Assembly: GCA_021772095.1 (NCBI GenBank)
Contig: JADYXR010000164.1
Span: 1 to 64,000, forward strand
DNA: 64,000 bases
Direction: 5' to 3'
Source of the DNA: Candidatus Obscuribacter sp.
Lineage (GTDB): Bacteria > Cyanobacteriota > Vampirovibrionia > Obscuribacterales > Obscuribacteraceae
Shown here one piece after another: positions 27,919-37,022 of this stretch. The position numbers and the translations under genes were made by a program. How positions within the stretch are numbered: position 1 is the stretch's first letter; each line of letters starts with the position of its first letter. The notes under the pieces were generated by a model. The model was not told where the DNA came from. It searched no databases and worked only from the letters and a program-made list of their open reading frames with translations.

Positions 27919-30537
27919 ATGAATGTCAATTCGACATTGGTCGTATTATTCGCCTGTTTCGCGCTACATGCACAACCCGGTTTCTGTTCTCCTGACTATG
28001 AAAAGGAGCTGGAACGCGGTCAGCATCAGCTGATCAAGAAGGACTACGAAAACGCGGTCGCTTCGTTCACTGAAGTACTCAGGCAAAATGCTAATGTTTA
28101 TGAGGCCTATCTCAGTCGAGCCCAAGCACGCGTCGAACTAAAAGACTTCGATGGTGCGCTTTCTGACTACGATCAAGCGATCAAAATAAATCCGAATGTG
28201 GTCGAATCCTTCATCCGGCGCGCCGATCTACAGTGCAGCCAGGGGCATTTAAAAGAAGCAATCGATGACTACACACAAGCTATTCGTTTAAATCCAAAAG
28301 ATGGCGATGCACGCATGAAGCGCGCCTCCGCGCTGAAACAGAGCGGCGATTTTACCAAAGCCGGCGACGATTACACAGCGGCCCTGAAATTCGATCCGAA
28401 TTCCGCAATCGCCCGAGAAGACCGCGCCGAGTGTCGAATGAAGACGTTCGATTACGATGGTGCCATCGAAGACTACAATTTTTTGCTCAAGAAATTCAAA
28501 ACCAGATCATTTGCGATTCACTATAATCTCGGCGAATTGATGGTGCAAAAAGGTGACATGGAAGCCGCCAAAGTGCACTTCAATGAAGTGGTGGCGTTTT
28601 ACACCAAGAATCTAAACCGTTCGAAGAAGGCTGGCTGGGATTATATTCGCAGAGGACGCGCCTACTATTATTTAGGCGAAACGGATAAAGCGATCAGTGA
28701 TATCGAAAGTGGTGCCGCGTTGTTGCCGGGTGATGCCACCGCGCAATACGAAGTCGGTCACGCGCGACTATCTAAAGGTGATGCCGCCGGAGCGATCAAG
28801 GCTCTGGACATCGCGTTAAAATCTAATCCGAAACTGACTACAGCTCTTATCGATCGAGCATCGGCAAACGTTCTACTCGGCGAGTATCAAACCGCTAAGA
28901 AGGATTTGGATACGGCCCTGAACATTGAAAAAAGCACGGACGGTTATTTGAACAGAGCGATGGCTCGACTCGGTTTGGGCGATGCGGTCGGCGCATGCAA
29001 TGACGTTCTTGAAGCAAAGAAATTGAATTCGAAAAGTATCGAGCAGAAACAAAAGACGGTTGCCGAACAGTTAGCCAAAAAAGAAAAAGACAAAGACGCC
29101 GCTGTTGCAATGCTGCACGAGCAACTGGCTTTGTTTGATCTGGCTAACGGAAACGCTGACAGTGCCGAGTCTCAAGTGAAGAAAGCAATTGCGATCCAGG
29201 AAAAAATACTCGGTAAAAACGATTCGAGAATTGCGTTCAGCTTGTTGCTTTTAGGAAAAGTCTACATGCAGAAGCACCAGATGGTAAAAGCTGAAGCGCT
29301 GTTTCGAACAGCGATGACGCGCTTGCGCTCCAATCCTGATGGTACGCAAAAATATGCGATCTTCTGCTTAGAAGATTGCGCACGAGTCTTGATCCAGTCG
29401 TCGAGCCCCGAAGAGGCAGGCGCAATCTTATCCGACACGCGCATGGCGAGAGCGGTTTCTGGTCTGACGGAAGGTACCTTCACAGGCGATCTGGCTCGAC
29501 GAGCCGAGTCGGCAATCGACTCTTACAAACAGAAGAAGAAACTCGACCGCCAGGAAGAACTCGTTCGACAAGCAGCCGCATCGCGAACCGAAACCACCAG
29601 TGGTGGCGGTGACAGCGAAGAAAGTTCGCCGGCACCAATAGAGGTGACGAGAGGTAACGAGAAACCGATCCGCGACAAGTGGGCAGTGATCGTCGGTATC
29701 GGACAATTCAAAGATACCAACATCAACTTGAAATACGCATCAAAAGACGCGAAAGACTTCTACAACTTCTTGATCAAAGAGAAGGGGTTCCAAGCGGACC
29801 ACGTCAAACTTCTCACCGACAAAGCCGCCACACGCGCAAACATTCTGTCCCTGATGGGAAGCAAATGGCTACCGAGAGTGGCTGAACCAGACGATCTCGT
29901 CGTCATCTATTTCTCCAGCCACGGCAGTCCGTCCAGTCTCGACGTCGGTGGTGTCAACTATCTGGTGGCACATGACACCGATCCAAACGACTTGTATGCA
30001 ACCGGTATTGCAATGCAAGATCTGGCCAGAATCATCAAGGGACGCGTTCACTGCGACCGTATCATGCTCGTCCTTGACGCCTGCCACAGCGGAGTGGTGG
30101 CACCTAGTGCCAAAGGCATGGCGCGTGACGCGAACGTAAACATCGACTCCATCGTTCAGGGCACTGGTCAACTCGTGCTCTCTTCGAGCAGCCCGGACCA
30201 GCGCTCGTGGGAATCGAAACGATACGAAGGTTCTGTTTTCACGAAACATTTGATCGACGGACTTAGAAAAGGCGGCAAGTTCACTCGCCTGGGAGAAGCT
30301 TTCTCATACCTCGATGAGGAGACGAAGCGCGAAGTGCTGAGAGATCGAGGCGTTCTGCAAAGCCCAATCATGAAGAGCAAATGGGAAGGCAAAGATCTCG
30401 TCCTCGGTGCGCCACCGGCGGCGCCATCACGTGGAATCGACGACTTCGACTTGCCTGACGGCGGCAGCGCTAACGAAGCTGCTTCCAAGCATCCGGCCAC
30501 GAAGTCCTCAAAATCAAAAGGCGCGAAAGGGCGTTAA
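27919..30537 (+). CDS. Exported TPR protein with C-terminal caspase-like (C14) protease domain
   Basis: An 872-residue protein. Residues 1 to about 23 form a signal peptide (hydrophobic core then GFCSP). About nine to eleven TPR units span 27 to 500, for example AVASFTEVLRQNANVYEAYLSRAQARVELKDF. A charged Ser/Gly linker precedes the C14 domain, which starts at WAVIVGIGQFKD (about 587). The catalytic dyad is intact: His668 in FSSHGS and Cys722 in LDACHSG. Caspase-like bacterial proteases cleave after Arg/Lys or Asp depending on subtype; the specificity pocket cannot be judged here. TPRs would recruit substrates or partners in the envelope. GGAG lies 10 bases before the ATG. Confidence 0.9.
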   Translation: MNVNSTLVVLFACFALHAQPGFCSPDYEKELERGQHQLIKKDYENAVASFTEVLRQNANVYEAYLSRAQARVELKDFDGALSDYDQAIKINPNVVESFIRRADLQCSQGHLKEAIDDYTQAIRLNPKDGDARMKRASALKQSGDFTKAGDDYTAALKFDPNSAIAREDRAECRMKTFDYDGAIEDYNFLLKKFKTRSFAIHYNLGELMVQKGDMEAAKVHFNEVVAFYTKNLNRSKKAGWDYIRRGRAYYYLGETDKAISDIESGAALLPGDATAQYEVGHARLSKGDAAGAIKALDIALKSNPKLTTALIDRASANVLLGEYQTAKKDLDTALNIEKSTDGYLNRAMARLGLGDAVGACNDVLEAKKLNSKSIEQKQKTVAEQLAKKEKDKDAAVAMLHEQLALFDLANGNADSAESQVKKAIAIQEKILGKNDSRIAFSLLLLGKVYMQKHQMVKAEALFRTAMTRLRSNPDGTQKYAIFCLEDCARVLIQSSSPEEAGAILSDTRMARAVSGLTEGTFTGDLARRAESAIDSYKQKKKLDRQEELVRQAAASRTETTSGGGDSEESSPAPIEVTRGNEKPIRDKWAVIVGIGQFKDTNINLKYASKDAKDFYNFLIKEKGFQADHVKLLTDKAATRANILSLMGSKWLPRVAEPDDLVVIYFSSHGSPSSLDVGGVNYLVAHDTDPNDLYATGIAMQDLARIIKGRVHCDRIMLVLDACHSGVVAPSAKGMARDANVNIDSIVQGTGQLVLSSSSPDQRSWESKRYEGSVFTKHLIDGLRKGGKFTRLGEAFSYLDEETKREVLRDRGVLQSPIMKSKWEGKDLVLGAPPAAPSRGIDDFDLPDGGSANEAASKHPATKSSKSKGAKGR

Positions 30538-30871
30538 ATCGAAAGGCGCGAACCAGGCGTTAATGAATTTGAAAAGGGCGTCGAGAACGAAAAACGCCCG
30601 AAACGCTTGGGAGACAATAGAGTGCTGTCTTGATCCAATTTTTCCCTTCGGTTGTTACAACGTGGTGTTGATACTTCAAAAGTGTCAGCATCTCTGCCCG
30701 AAACCATTGCAACGCAACGGTATTCGCGGTTTAATGCCACTATTCAAAAATCCATGTTTTGTGGATTCGACCTAAGGGGCTCGTGGTGATCATGAACTCG
30801 GCATGACTCGGTGCCACCTCCACCAAGCCGATATTAGTTCTCAGTCAGAGGTAGTCTGCTTGCAATCAGCG
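30538..30871. other. Convergent intergenic region without a gene
   Basis: The region holds a near duplication of GGCGCGAA..GGCGTTAA around the end of the caspase gene, an inverted repeat GGGCGT/ACGCCC (30577-30599), and a GTGCCACCTCCACC word near 30812 related to the dispersed motif. No coding sequence with a ribosome-binding site is seen. Confidence 0.4.
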
Positions 30872-32407
30872 CTATGGCAAGCGCCACAAGCGGATGCTGA
30901 AATCATCGCTGCCGGTGACAATCTGATCGCCTTTGGGGTTGAATGCGACGCTCCACATTCCAACACTGCTGATCTGATACGAGTCGATTTCTTTTGCGGT
31001 GTTGAGATCCCATAGTCGGATCTTCTTGTCTAAGCCACCGCTGATTGCTTTATCGCTGCCTAGAAAAATTGCTTTTTGAATCCAGTTGGTATGCCCCTGG
31101 AGAAGTTTGAGTGGCTCGCCGGTCGACAAGTCCCATAACTGAATCGTCAGATCGCGGCTGCTGGAGAGGATCTTATTGCCGTCTTGTGAAATGGCCAAAC
31201 TCGAAATTTCGTTTTTGTGTCCGCTAAATTTGCGAACGACAGCGCCCGTATTTATGTTCCAGAGCGTCACTGTTTTATCGGTGCCACCAGATACGATCTG
31301 ATCGCCGTCTGGTGTGAACGCGAGGGCGCGAACTGTGCCGAGATTGCCTTCGAGCTGTTTGACTTGCTTTCCGGTTGAGGTATCCCAGATGCGAACTGTT
31401 CCATCGTAGCTACCAGATGCAACGCGAGATCCGCTTTCGGAAAAAGCTACGCATGTGACTAGATTTGTATGTCCTTCAAACTTTTTTAATTCGGTTCCTT
31501 GATCGATGTCCCAGAGCCGAACGGTTTTATCAGATCCGCCGGAAAGCGCATTGCTACCGGATGGAGAGAAGATCACGCAATTGACGTCGTCTTCGTGTCC
31601 TTCGAATTTACCGATCTCTTTGCCTGAATTGGGATTCCATAAACGAATGCTGTTGTCTTGAGAGCTGGACAGCACCTTGTTTCCATCAGAAGAGAAATCC
31701 AATGCTTTGATCCAACCGGCATGACCAACCATTCGCACCACTTCAATAGCCTTTTTACTGCCGCCGTACAGTCCGGCGAAACCGGCTGCCGAAGCTAATT
31801 TTCGAGGCTCGATGATTGGTTTTTCCGAATCTTCAACGGAAGTTTCAGTTGGCGCATCTGTTCGGTACTGGGTCGAAATCGTGAATTCTTTTTCTGTCGT
31901 TTTCGAAGTGTCAGGCGTGTTGTCTCGATAGACGGCTTTGCTGTCTTCGTTGTGCGCGGGTTCTGGTGTCGATTGCTTAAATGTGGTGGCGACTCGATCT
32001 TCTCTATATTTTGCAGACGATGGATCTGAAGCTGGATCTTCGGTCGGTCCGGATGAACTACTAGAGCCGCTCGTCATATCACCAAGCGAACGCAAACGAC
32101 TTTCGATTTGTGCAGCCTGAGATCCTTTGCCCATCGCAAGATACACTTTGCGAAGCACACGCAGCGACTGCAAAAGTTTTTGCGCATCCTCAGGTGGAAG
32201 TTTTTCGGCTTCTTTAACAGCCTCGATCAGTAATTTTTCAGCCTTATCGTATTCTTTCCCTTCAAAGAATTTCACGCCGTCCTGATTATAAGAACTCCAA
32301 ATTGCCTCTTGCGCCGAGGCGTACGGGCACAACAGCAGCGACAGTGCGACCACTGCAGCCAATGGGCGCAGCATGCGCTTCTTTAGTCGATTTGTGTGCA
32401 ACGACAT
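30872..32407 (-). CDS. Exported WD40-repeat protein with N-terminal helical repeat
   Basis: A 511-residue protein. A signal peptide (residues 1 to about 32, LAAVVALSLLLCPYASA) precedes a TPR-like helical pair (36 to 90) and a disordered Ser/Thr/Asp stretch. Residues about 220 to 511 contain seven WD40 units, each with the pattern GH-x-(22 to 27)-D-x(3)-W (for example GHEDDVNCVIFSPSGSNALS followed by KTVRLWD), enough for one complete propeller. It is a protein-binding scaffold, placed outside the cytoplasm by its signal peptide. It starts 5 bases after the stop of the preceding gene, so the two form an operon. Confidence 0.88.
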   Translation of the reverse strand: MSLHTNRLKKRMLRPLAAVVALSLLLCPYASAQEAIWSSYNQDGVKFFEGKEYDKAEKLLIEAVKEAEKLPPEDAQKLLQSLRVLRKVYLAMGKGSQAAQIESRLRSLGDMTSGSSSSSGPTEDPASDPSSAKYREDRVATTFKQSTPEPAHNEDSKAVYRDNTPDTSKTTEKEFTISTQYRTDAPTETSVEDSEKPIIEPRKLASAAGFAGLYGGSKKAIEVVRMVGHAGWIKALDFSSDGNKVLSSSQDNSIRLWNPNSGKEIGKFEGHEDDVNCVIFSPSGSNALSGGSDKTVRLWDIDQGTELKKFEGHTNLVTCVAFSESGSRVASGSYDGTVRIWDTSTGKQVKQLEGNLGTVRALAFTPDGDQIVSGGTDKTVTLWNINTGAVVRKFSGHKNEISSLAISQDGNKILSSSRDLTIQLWDLSTGEPLKLLQGHTNWIQKAIFLGSDKAISGGLDKKIRLWDLNTAKEIDSYQISSVGMWSVAFNPKGDQIVTGSDDFSIRLWRLP

Positions 32408-32412
32408 GGTGT

Positions 32413-33258
32413 CTAGTAATTCCCCCCGCGTTCGCGTTCTCTGGCGGCGCCTTCGGATTTCATCTTAATGCGATGGATCAATTCCTCGCTTTGTCGGCTT
32501 GCCTCACCGGAACTATATATGGTGCTGGTCGAGCCGCCTGGATCCTTTTTGATATTCTTGCGAGAAGGTTTTGTACTGCGGATTGCGGCAAACGCGTAAC
32601 TCTTCAGCGTCGGATCTTTCGCGTAATACGCAACCCACGCGAAGTGAGTGGTGGCATCTTTGAAATTGCCTAGCCCTTTGTAGCAAAGCCCGGTGTAATA
32701 GTGAACTTGTTCGGTTTGAGGAAGCTTGGCGAGCACAAGCAGAGCCTGCTTATACTCATTGTTTTTGTACAATACCATTGCAAGGTCCATGGTCGGCTTC
32801 TGCTTTTTTACGAACTCGTCTGACTGAGCCGGTGTTGTTTCTGGAACAGGAAGAACCTCACTGCCAGGGATAAAATCATCCGCTGTCGAAGCGGTGCGAG
32901 TTCTAGTAGTCGATACGGATGTTGTCGACCTTGGTGTAGTGGCTGAAGGAGAAGTAGTGGTTGAAGGAGATGAAGTAGTTGCAGAGGGAGAAGTAATTGT
33001 GGAAGGAGCAGTGATTGTTGAAGGAGATGTAGTTGTTGACGCGGGAGCTGACGACGCAGAAGTAGTTGTCGCAGAAGTCGTGGTTGACGTGGCAGTCGAA
33101 CCGGGAGCACTCGTTGTAGTAGTCTTAGTCGTCACGGTTGATTTTGCGGCCTCTCCAGTACCTGTTTGAGCAAAACACGCAGGCACCGCGGAAGTCACCA
33201 TCGATATGGATGTGCCGATGAGCAGGAATTTGCGTAATTGATTCTTCGCTTGTTTCAT
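32413..33258 (-). CDS. Exported protein with Thr/Ser-rich linker and TPR-like domain
   Basis: A 281-residue protein. The signal peptide ends near CFAQ (about residue 31). Residues 38 to 125 are almost wholly Thr, Ser, Ala and Pro in repeats of TTTSPS, TITSPS and TTSAPS types, coded by a DNA region of short imperfect repeats. Residues 150 to 215 form TPR-like helices (LAMVLYKNNEYKQALLVLAKLPQTEQVHYYTGLCYKGLGNFKDATTHF). The linker looks like a stalk placing the TPR domain away from the membrane or wall. It is the first gene of the operon with the WD40 protein. Confidence 0.75.
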   Translation of the reverse strand: MKQAKNQLRKFLLIGTSISMVTSAVPACFAQTGTGEAAKSTVTTKTTTTSAPGSTATSTTTSATTTSASSAPASTTTSPSTITAPSTITSPSATTSSPSTTTSPSATTPRSTTSVSTTRTRTASTADDFIPGSEVLPVPETTPAQSDEFVKKQKPTMDLAMVLYKNNEYKQALLVLAKLPQTEQVHYYTGLCYKGLGNFKDATTHFAWVAYYAKDPTLKSYAFAAIRSTKPSRKNIKKDPGGSTSTIYSSGEASRQSEELIHRIKMKSEGAARERERGGNY

Positions 33259-33348
33259 GGATGAATCTCTATAGAGTGACGCTGAAGAGTTGTTATTTAG
33301 GGGGAATAGGTTTTTCCGTCGGAAAAGCTGTTTCTTGACTGCCGAGTT

Positions 33349-33418
33349 TCCAAGTTTCCAATGATTCCATTCCCAATTGTTCCAGTTCCAATGATTCCGG
33401 TTCCAATGATTCCAGGAT
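33349..33418. repeat. Imperfect 15-bp tandem repeat in an intergenic region
   Basis: Units of the type GGTTCCAATGATTCC recur four to five times with substitutions between the start of the Thr/Ser-rich protein gene (33258) and the end of the DUF4388 gene (33447). An ORF from 33361 is only a by-product of the repeat. Confidence 0.7.
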
Positions 33419-33446
33419 CTGCAATCCGTGATAACGGGTCAGCGTG

Positions 33447-35228
33447 TCAACCTACGAGGTCTTTAATGTCCCGATACATAACCAGGGGAGTGTCCGTATC
33501 GCGAGATCGAGTCATCGCCAGGTCAGCCCCGCCGAGTAGTGAACTCATGTCTTTAAAATCGTCCGGAACCGAACTCGCACCAAATGCGATAGCCAACTGA
33601 CTGGCGTCAATTTCGCCACCCAATGGTTTTGATCTCAATGCTTCAATCACACGGCCGATGAAAATTTCAGCACCCTGAGTTCTCGTGTTCGGCAACAGCA
33701 AAGCGTAGTCGTTGCTGTCGTAGTGCGCCATCAAATCCATGTGACGCTTGATATTACTGATCCGTAGAACAGCGTCCATCTGCGCCTTTTCATTCAATAC
33801 GCGCCGCACGAGTTTGCCATCAATAACTTTCTTCTGTCGGATTTCAAAAACCACGACTGAAAAGGAACTACGCGACCGGTAGCTGCGGAAATATTCCTGT
33901 TCCAAAAAATAGAGAAAAGCAGGATAGATGAAAAGCCCTGTTTCAGCATTTCTCAGGCTCATCATAATGCTCTGAATAGCAGCATTATCGATCACTCTTG
34001 GAGCGAGTGTGAGTTCAGATTTCGATCTCTGCACGTTGACGATTTTGACCAATTCGCGCGTGAGCAAGTGGAAAACAATATGCACCATCTGAATGCGCGA
34101 GACGTGCAGAAAGCGGCAGAGTTCTTCGAAGGTCCGCTTTCCATCGAGCGCGCAGTAGACTCGAGAAATCGTCTCTTGATCGGTTGGACAATGTTCCTGA
34201 ACCTTGGAAATGAAATCTTGTTGCGAAAGCAAGTTGTTAATTTGAATGAGTGCGGAAGTCGGGATCATGCCGGCCTCTTTTAAATACTCGATGCGCTCTC
34301 GGAGCTTTCGACTCTGCGCAACCAGACTGTCGATGGTCTCGTAGACAGTGTGATTGTTTCGCAAAATTCTGGACTCGAACGCAAACGAGCCGTCTTTCCA
34401 CGTCAGAATCTCAATCATAGCCTCGTCGCCAACGACATCATTGGCGGTGGCATCGACCGGCTTGCCGTCCTGGATAAAAACGACTGCATTCATATCGTTG
34501 TAGCGAATATCCAGTCGTCCAGTCACACCGGCGCGGGCAATCTCGTGAAGCAATTCGGGCAACGCACCATCCTTGAGCTCGCCCTCTTTCGGAATCGCCC
34601 CGCCTGCTGTAGCCAACGACGGGCGAGGAGGAACGGGTGCAAATCCGGGTGTCGCGATCTCCGAGGTTGGCATGACCGGCTTCACCACCATTGGCGGTCT
34701 GGTCATTTCCTGGTCGATATAATGGGCGTTTCGGTAGCTGAAATCAGATGGCGCCTCAGGCTCCGGCGCTGCCCGCTTGATCGGCGGCGGCTCCGGCAAA
34801 AATGGTTCGGGCTCCGACGACGAAACCGGGGCGGGAGCCTGTGGTTCGGGCACGTACGCCTGCGGTTCAGGCAGATAAGCCTGGAGCTTTTGTTGAGACT
34901 GTGAATTCTCGCAGGACGACTGCTGCTGAACCTCAGCACAGTGAGACGCTACGAGGTTATAGACCAGCAAAACATCAACACTTGTGTAATCGAACAACGG
35001 CGTCTGGCTGTGTTCCGTATACAGGCGCCACTGAGCACTTCCGTGCTTGAGATGACAAACGACATCAAGAGTAAACGGAGTGAGGTTAGCGCCGCGCCAG
35101 GCGAGCCTCACAGGCTTGCCGCGCTGCTCCATGCACTGAGACAGAAGCTGATGCAGTTCCGCCAGATCGGGTCCGCGTGGAAGTTTTCTAAGTTGGGCGC
35201 CTAGTCCGCGTTTCTTGAGCACGGTCAC
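33447..35228 (-). CDS. DUF4388 protein with degenerate GGDEF-like C-terminus
   Basis: A 593-residue cytosolic protein with no membrane helix. Residues 1 to 100 form an N-terminal domain, followed by a Pro/Glu-rich linker (120 to 180). A DUF4388/PatA-N domain (about 215 to 330) begins ELKDGALPELLHEIARAGVTGRLDI; this family is common in gliding and phototactic bacteria, where it occurs with response regulators. A winged-helix-like segment follows (about 340 to 390). The last 170 residues have a GGDEF fold, but the active-site loop is YDSND (near 503 to 507) instead of GGDEF, so cyclic-di-GMP synthesis is not expected. Start GTG 35228. Confidence 0.75.
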   Translation of the reverse strand: MTVLKKRGLGAQLRKLPRGPDLAELHQLLSQCMEQRGKPVRLAWRGANLTPFTLDVVCHLKHGSAQWRLYTEHSQTPLFDYTSVDVLLVYNLVASHCAEVQQQSSCENSQSQQKLQAYLPEPQAYVPEPQAPAPVSSSEPEPFLPEPPPIKRAAPEPEAPSDFSYRNAHYIDQEMTRPPMVVKPVMPTSEIATPGFAPVPPRPSLATAGGAIPKEGELKDGALPELLHEIARAGVTGRLDIRYNDMNAVVFIQDGKPVDATANDVVGDEAMIEILTWKDGSFAFESRILRNNHTVYETIDSLVAQSRKLRERIEYLKEAGMIPTSALIQINNLLSQQDFISKVQEHCPTDQETISRVYCALDGKRTFEELCRFLHVSRIQMVHIVFHLLTRELVKIVNVQRSKSELTLAPRVIDNAAIQSIMMSLRNAETGLFIYPAFLYFLEQEYFRSYRSRSSFSVVVFEIRQKKVIDGKLVRRVLNEKAQMDAVLRISNIKRHMDLMAHYDSNDYALLLPNTRTQGAEIFIGRVIEALRSKPLGGEIDASQLAIAFGASSVPDDFKDMSSLLGGADLAMTRSRDTDTPLVMYRDIKDLVG

Positions 35229-35268
35229 CTTTCGGGATTCTATATAAACTGTATTCTACCAACGCCGC

Positions 35269-35274
35269 TATAAT
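35269..35274 (+). promoter_or_regulatory. Sigma-70 -10 box of the small gene at 35304
   Basis: A perfect TATAAT 29 bases upstream of the ATG at 35304. No clear -35 box is visible. Transcription would start near 35281. Confidence 0.5.
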
Positions 35275-35303
35275 AAAACTACTTGACTATCCTGGTGGGA
35301 CAC

Positions 35304-35459
35304 ATGACGTCGGACATACTCAACATCAATGACGATTCTCTGGACGACCTCGACTTCGACCTGATTCACGGAACGGCTGTCGACGACCCGACCAAGCCTC
35401 TAGTCTTGTACGCAAATCGCAAACGTTTCTGGGCTGTTTGCACCAGCCGCCCACTGTGA
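35304..35459 (+). CDS. Small acidic protein, 51 residues
   Basis: ATG at 35304 preceded by GGTGGGA and a perfect TATAAT. The product begins MTSDILNINDDSLDDLDFDL, with nine Asp in the first 20 residues, and ends in a basic/aromatic half (KPLVLYANRKRFWAVC). No family is recognised. It is divergent from the DUF4388 gene. A weaker 25-codon ORF with GGAG follows at 35510. It may be a small regulatory or adaptor protein; this is inference from composition only. Confidence 0.5.
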   Translation: MTSDILNINDDSLDDLDFDLIHGTAVDDPTKPLVLYANRKRFWAVCTSRPL

Positions 35460-35807
35460 TTCGAACAATAATCTAACGAACACCCGATGTGATTGACAAT
35501 TGGAGCGACATGAGCGGAACTCAACGTTTAATGGAATCGCCTGCCGAATTATCGCGTGAGAACTGCACCACATACGGTGCGAATTGAGATTGCGTCGGAA
35601 CTTTTGAAAATTCGGTCCGATGTTTAGTATTACACCAGTTCAAACGGGTCGGACACACCCGAAGCGCACGATACTAAGTGGGTGCAGGCTCAGGTTTGGG
35701 GGGGGTGGTTATGCGTGCAACCAAATTGTTGAAGCACATAGGGGCACCATCTGTTGTAGGAGCTAGATTGATTTGCGTCCGACTTTCGAGGTCCGGTTTT
35801 CGTGAAG
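35460..35807. other. Convergent intergenic region
   Basis: Apart from the 25-codon ORF at 35510-35587 (GGAG five bases upstream), this stretch holds one copy of the dispersed inverted repeat (35565-35580) and a G9 run (35698 on). I see no recognisable gene. Confidence 0.35.
35565..35580. repeat. Dispersed GCACC-N6-GGTGC inverted repeat
   Basis: GCACC-ACATAC-GGTGC, perfect 5-bp arms with a 6-base centre. It lies between convergent genes. Confidence 0.5.
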
Positions 35808-36221
35808 TCAGCCTTGAACAGACTGACGATATTCGAGGCTGAGCCTGTTCTTCCCTGCGACCTCGCGGATAATTTCATATAGTTGCGAATTATCAATGTC
35901 TTTAACGCAAAAGTGATCGGCTCCTGCCCTGATGGATTCGCTGATAGTCGCAGGATCGTTGTGAGAACTGACCATGACAATAGCTGTAGTGGGCAGCTCG
36001 ATTTTTATCCTTCGACAAGCTTCCATGCCATCAATAACTGGCAAACCGACATCCATCAGCACTACCTCAGGTTGAAGTTCCAGGCATTTTAAAACTGCAG
36101 TCTCTCCGTCACCTGCCTCCCCGACGACTTTGAACCATTGCTCCAAGCCTAATCGCAGGCCGAGTCTAATTACCTTGTCATCGTCGACTATAAAAACTGT
36201 GATGGGGGCGTTTTGATGCAT
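35808..36221 (-). CDS. Stand-alone response-regulator receiver
   Basis: A 137-residue CheY-like protein. The acidic pocket is visible as FIVDDDKVIR, the phospho-acceptor is the Asp of VVLMDVGLP, the Thr/Ser switch is VMVSSH, and the Lys is in FCVKD. Start at ATG 36221, eight bases after GGAG, rather than 36257. There is no output domain after the receiver; the sequence resembles the receiver of NarL-type regulators with the helix-turn-helix absent. No histidine kinase is present in the window, so its partner is elsewhere. Confidence 0.85.
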   Translation of the reverse strand: MHQNAPITVFIVDDDKVIRLGLRLGLEQWFKVVGEAGDGETAVLKCLELQPEVVLMDVGLPVIDGMEACRRIKIELPTTAIVMVSSHNDPATISESIRAGADHFCVKDIDNSQLYEIIREVAGKNRLSLEYRQSVQG

Positions 36222-36452
36222 AGCGGGGACTCCTGGACCGATGGGATATCCTATCAATCGTAAAATTCAAAGCTGATTCTTTCCTGGCGGTTTCAACCGT
36301 GCACTCTGGTTGTAGCTTCTTGATCACCATACTTCTTTGACGCCCGAACCGCAAGTGAGGACGGCTTACTGGCGTTGTCTTGCTCACCGAAGGCGATAGA
36401 ATTGACCACGCTAATCGGGCGAATCACCTTTACTGAGTAATGCTGAACGAGG

Positions 36453-37022
36453 TTATGGCTTCGCTTCGAATACTCTGTTAAACGGCGTTGAGACTACGCG
36501 GCGAAAGCTGCTGAAACCGCCAGCCTTCGCAACTTCAGAAAGTGCATCGTCGGTCGCGATCGTTCCCAGGGAGTGTTTCCCTGATGCCACCGCATTTGGT
36601 GTGCAGCACAACACTGAGGCTCCGGAGAAAACGCGACCGACGAGATTAAAGTTCTCCTCGATTGTTGCACCTGCCATTGGTTCGATGATCATGGCGCAGC
36701 CGTCGGATTTGAGAGTCTCTACCGCGCGCTTGCAGGATGAAACCGGATCACCCATATCGTGCAGGCAATCGAAGTATGCCACCAGATCGTAATCACTTCC
36801 GGTGAAGGCACCAGCATCTGTGCAGGCAAATTTTACGCGATCGGAAACGCCCTCACGCTCAGCTGATTCGATTGCGCGTTCGATAGATGAAGGGTGATTG
36901 TCGAAACCGAAAAATGTAGAGTTCGGATATTCCTTCGCCAGAATGATCGTTGAAAGTCCATGACCGCAGCCGACATCAGCAACCTTGATGCCGTTTTCCA
37001 GTTTCTCTTTCAGACCAGGCAT
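36453..37022 (-). CDS. SAM-dependent methyltransferase domain, probably lacking its normal N-terminal half
   Basis: A 189-residue class I methyltransferase: motif I is VADVGCGHGLSTIILAKEYP, with an acidic residue ending strand 2 (FFGFDNHPSS) and DYDLVAYFDCLHDMGDP as motif IV. Homologues known to me are about 350 residues with an N-terminal winged-helix domain. The same frame remains open and looks conserved for 29 codons before the ATG (GSPDVLFSTSGIFRPSYTYG, then IPEWIPA) up to a TGA at 37110. So the gene appears to have lost its 5' half. The remaining domain may still fold and bind SAM, but activity is doubtful. Confidence 0.7.
   Translation of the reverse strand: MPGLKEKLENGIKVADVGCGHGLSTIILAKEYPNSTFFGFDNHPSSIERAIESAEREGVSDRVKFACTDAGAFTGSDYDLVAYFDCLHDMGDPVSSCKRAVETLKSDGCAMIIEPMAGATIEENFNLVGRVFSGASVLCCTPNAVASGKHSLGTIATDDALSEVAKAGGFSSFRRVVSTPFNRVFEAKP

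Noticed and set aside
33361..33600. Plus-strand frame beginning MIPFPIVPVPMIPVPMIP
   Set aside because: Produced by the 15-bp tandem repeat and overlapping the DUF4388 gene on the other strand.
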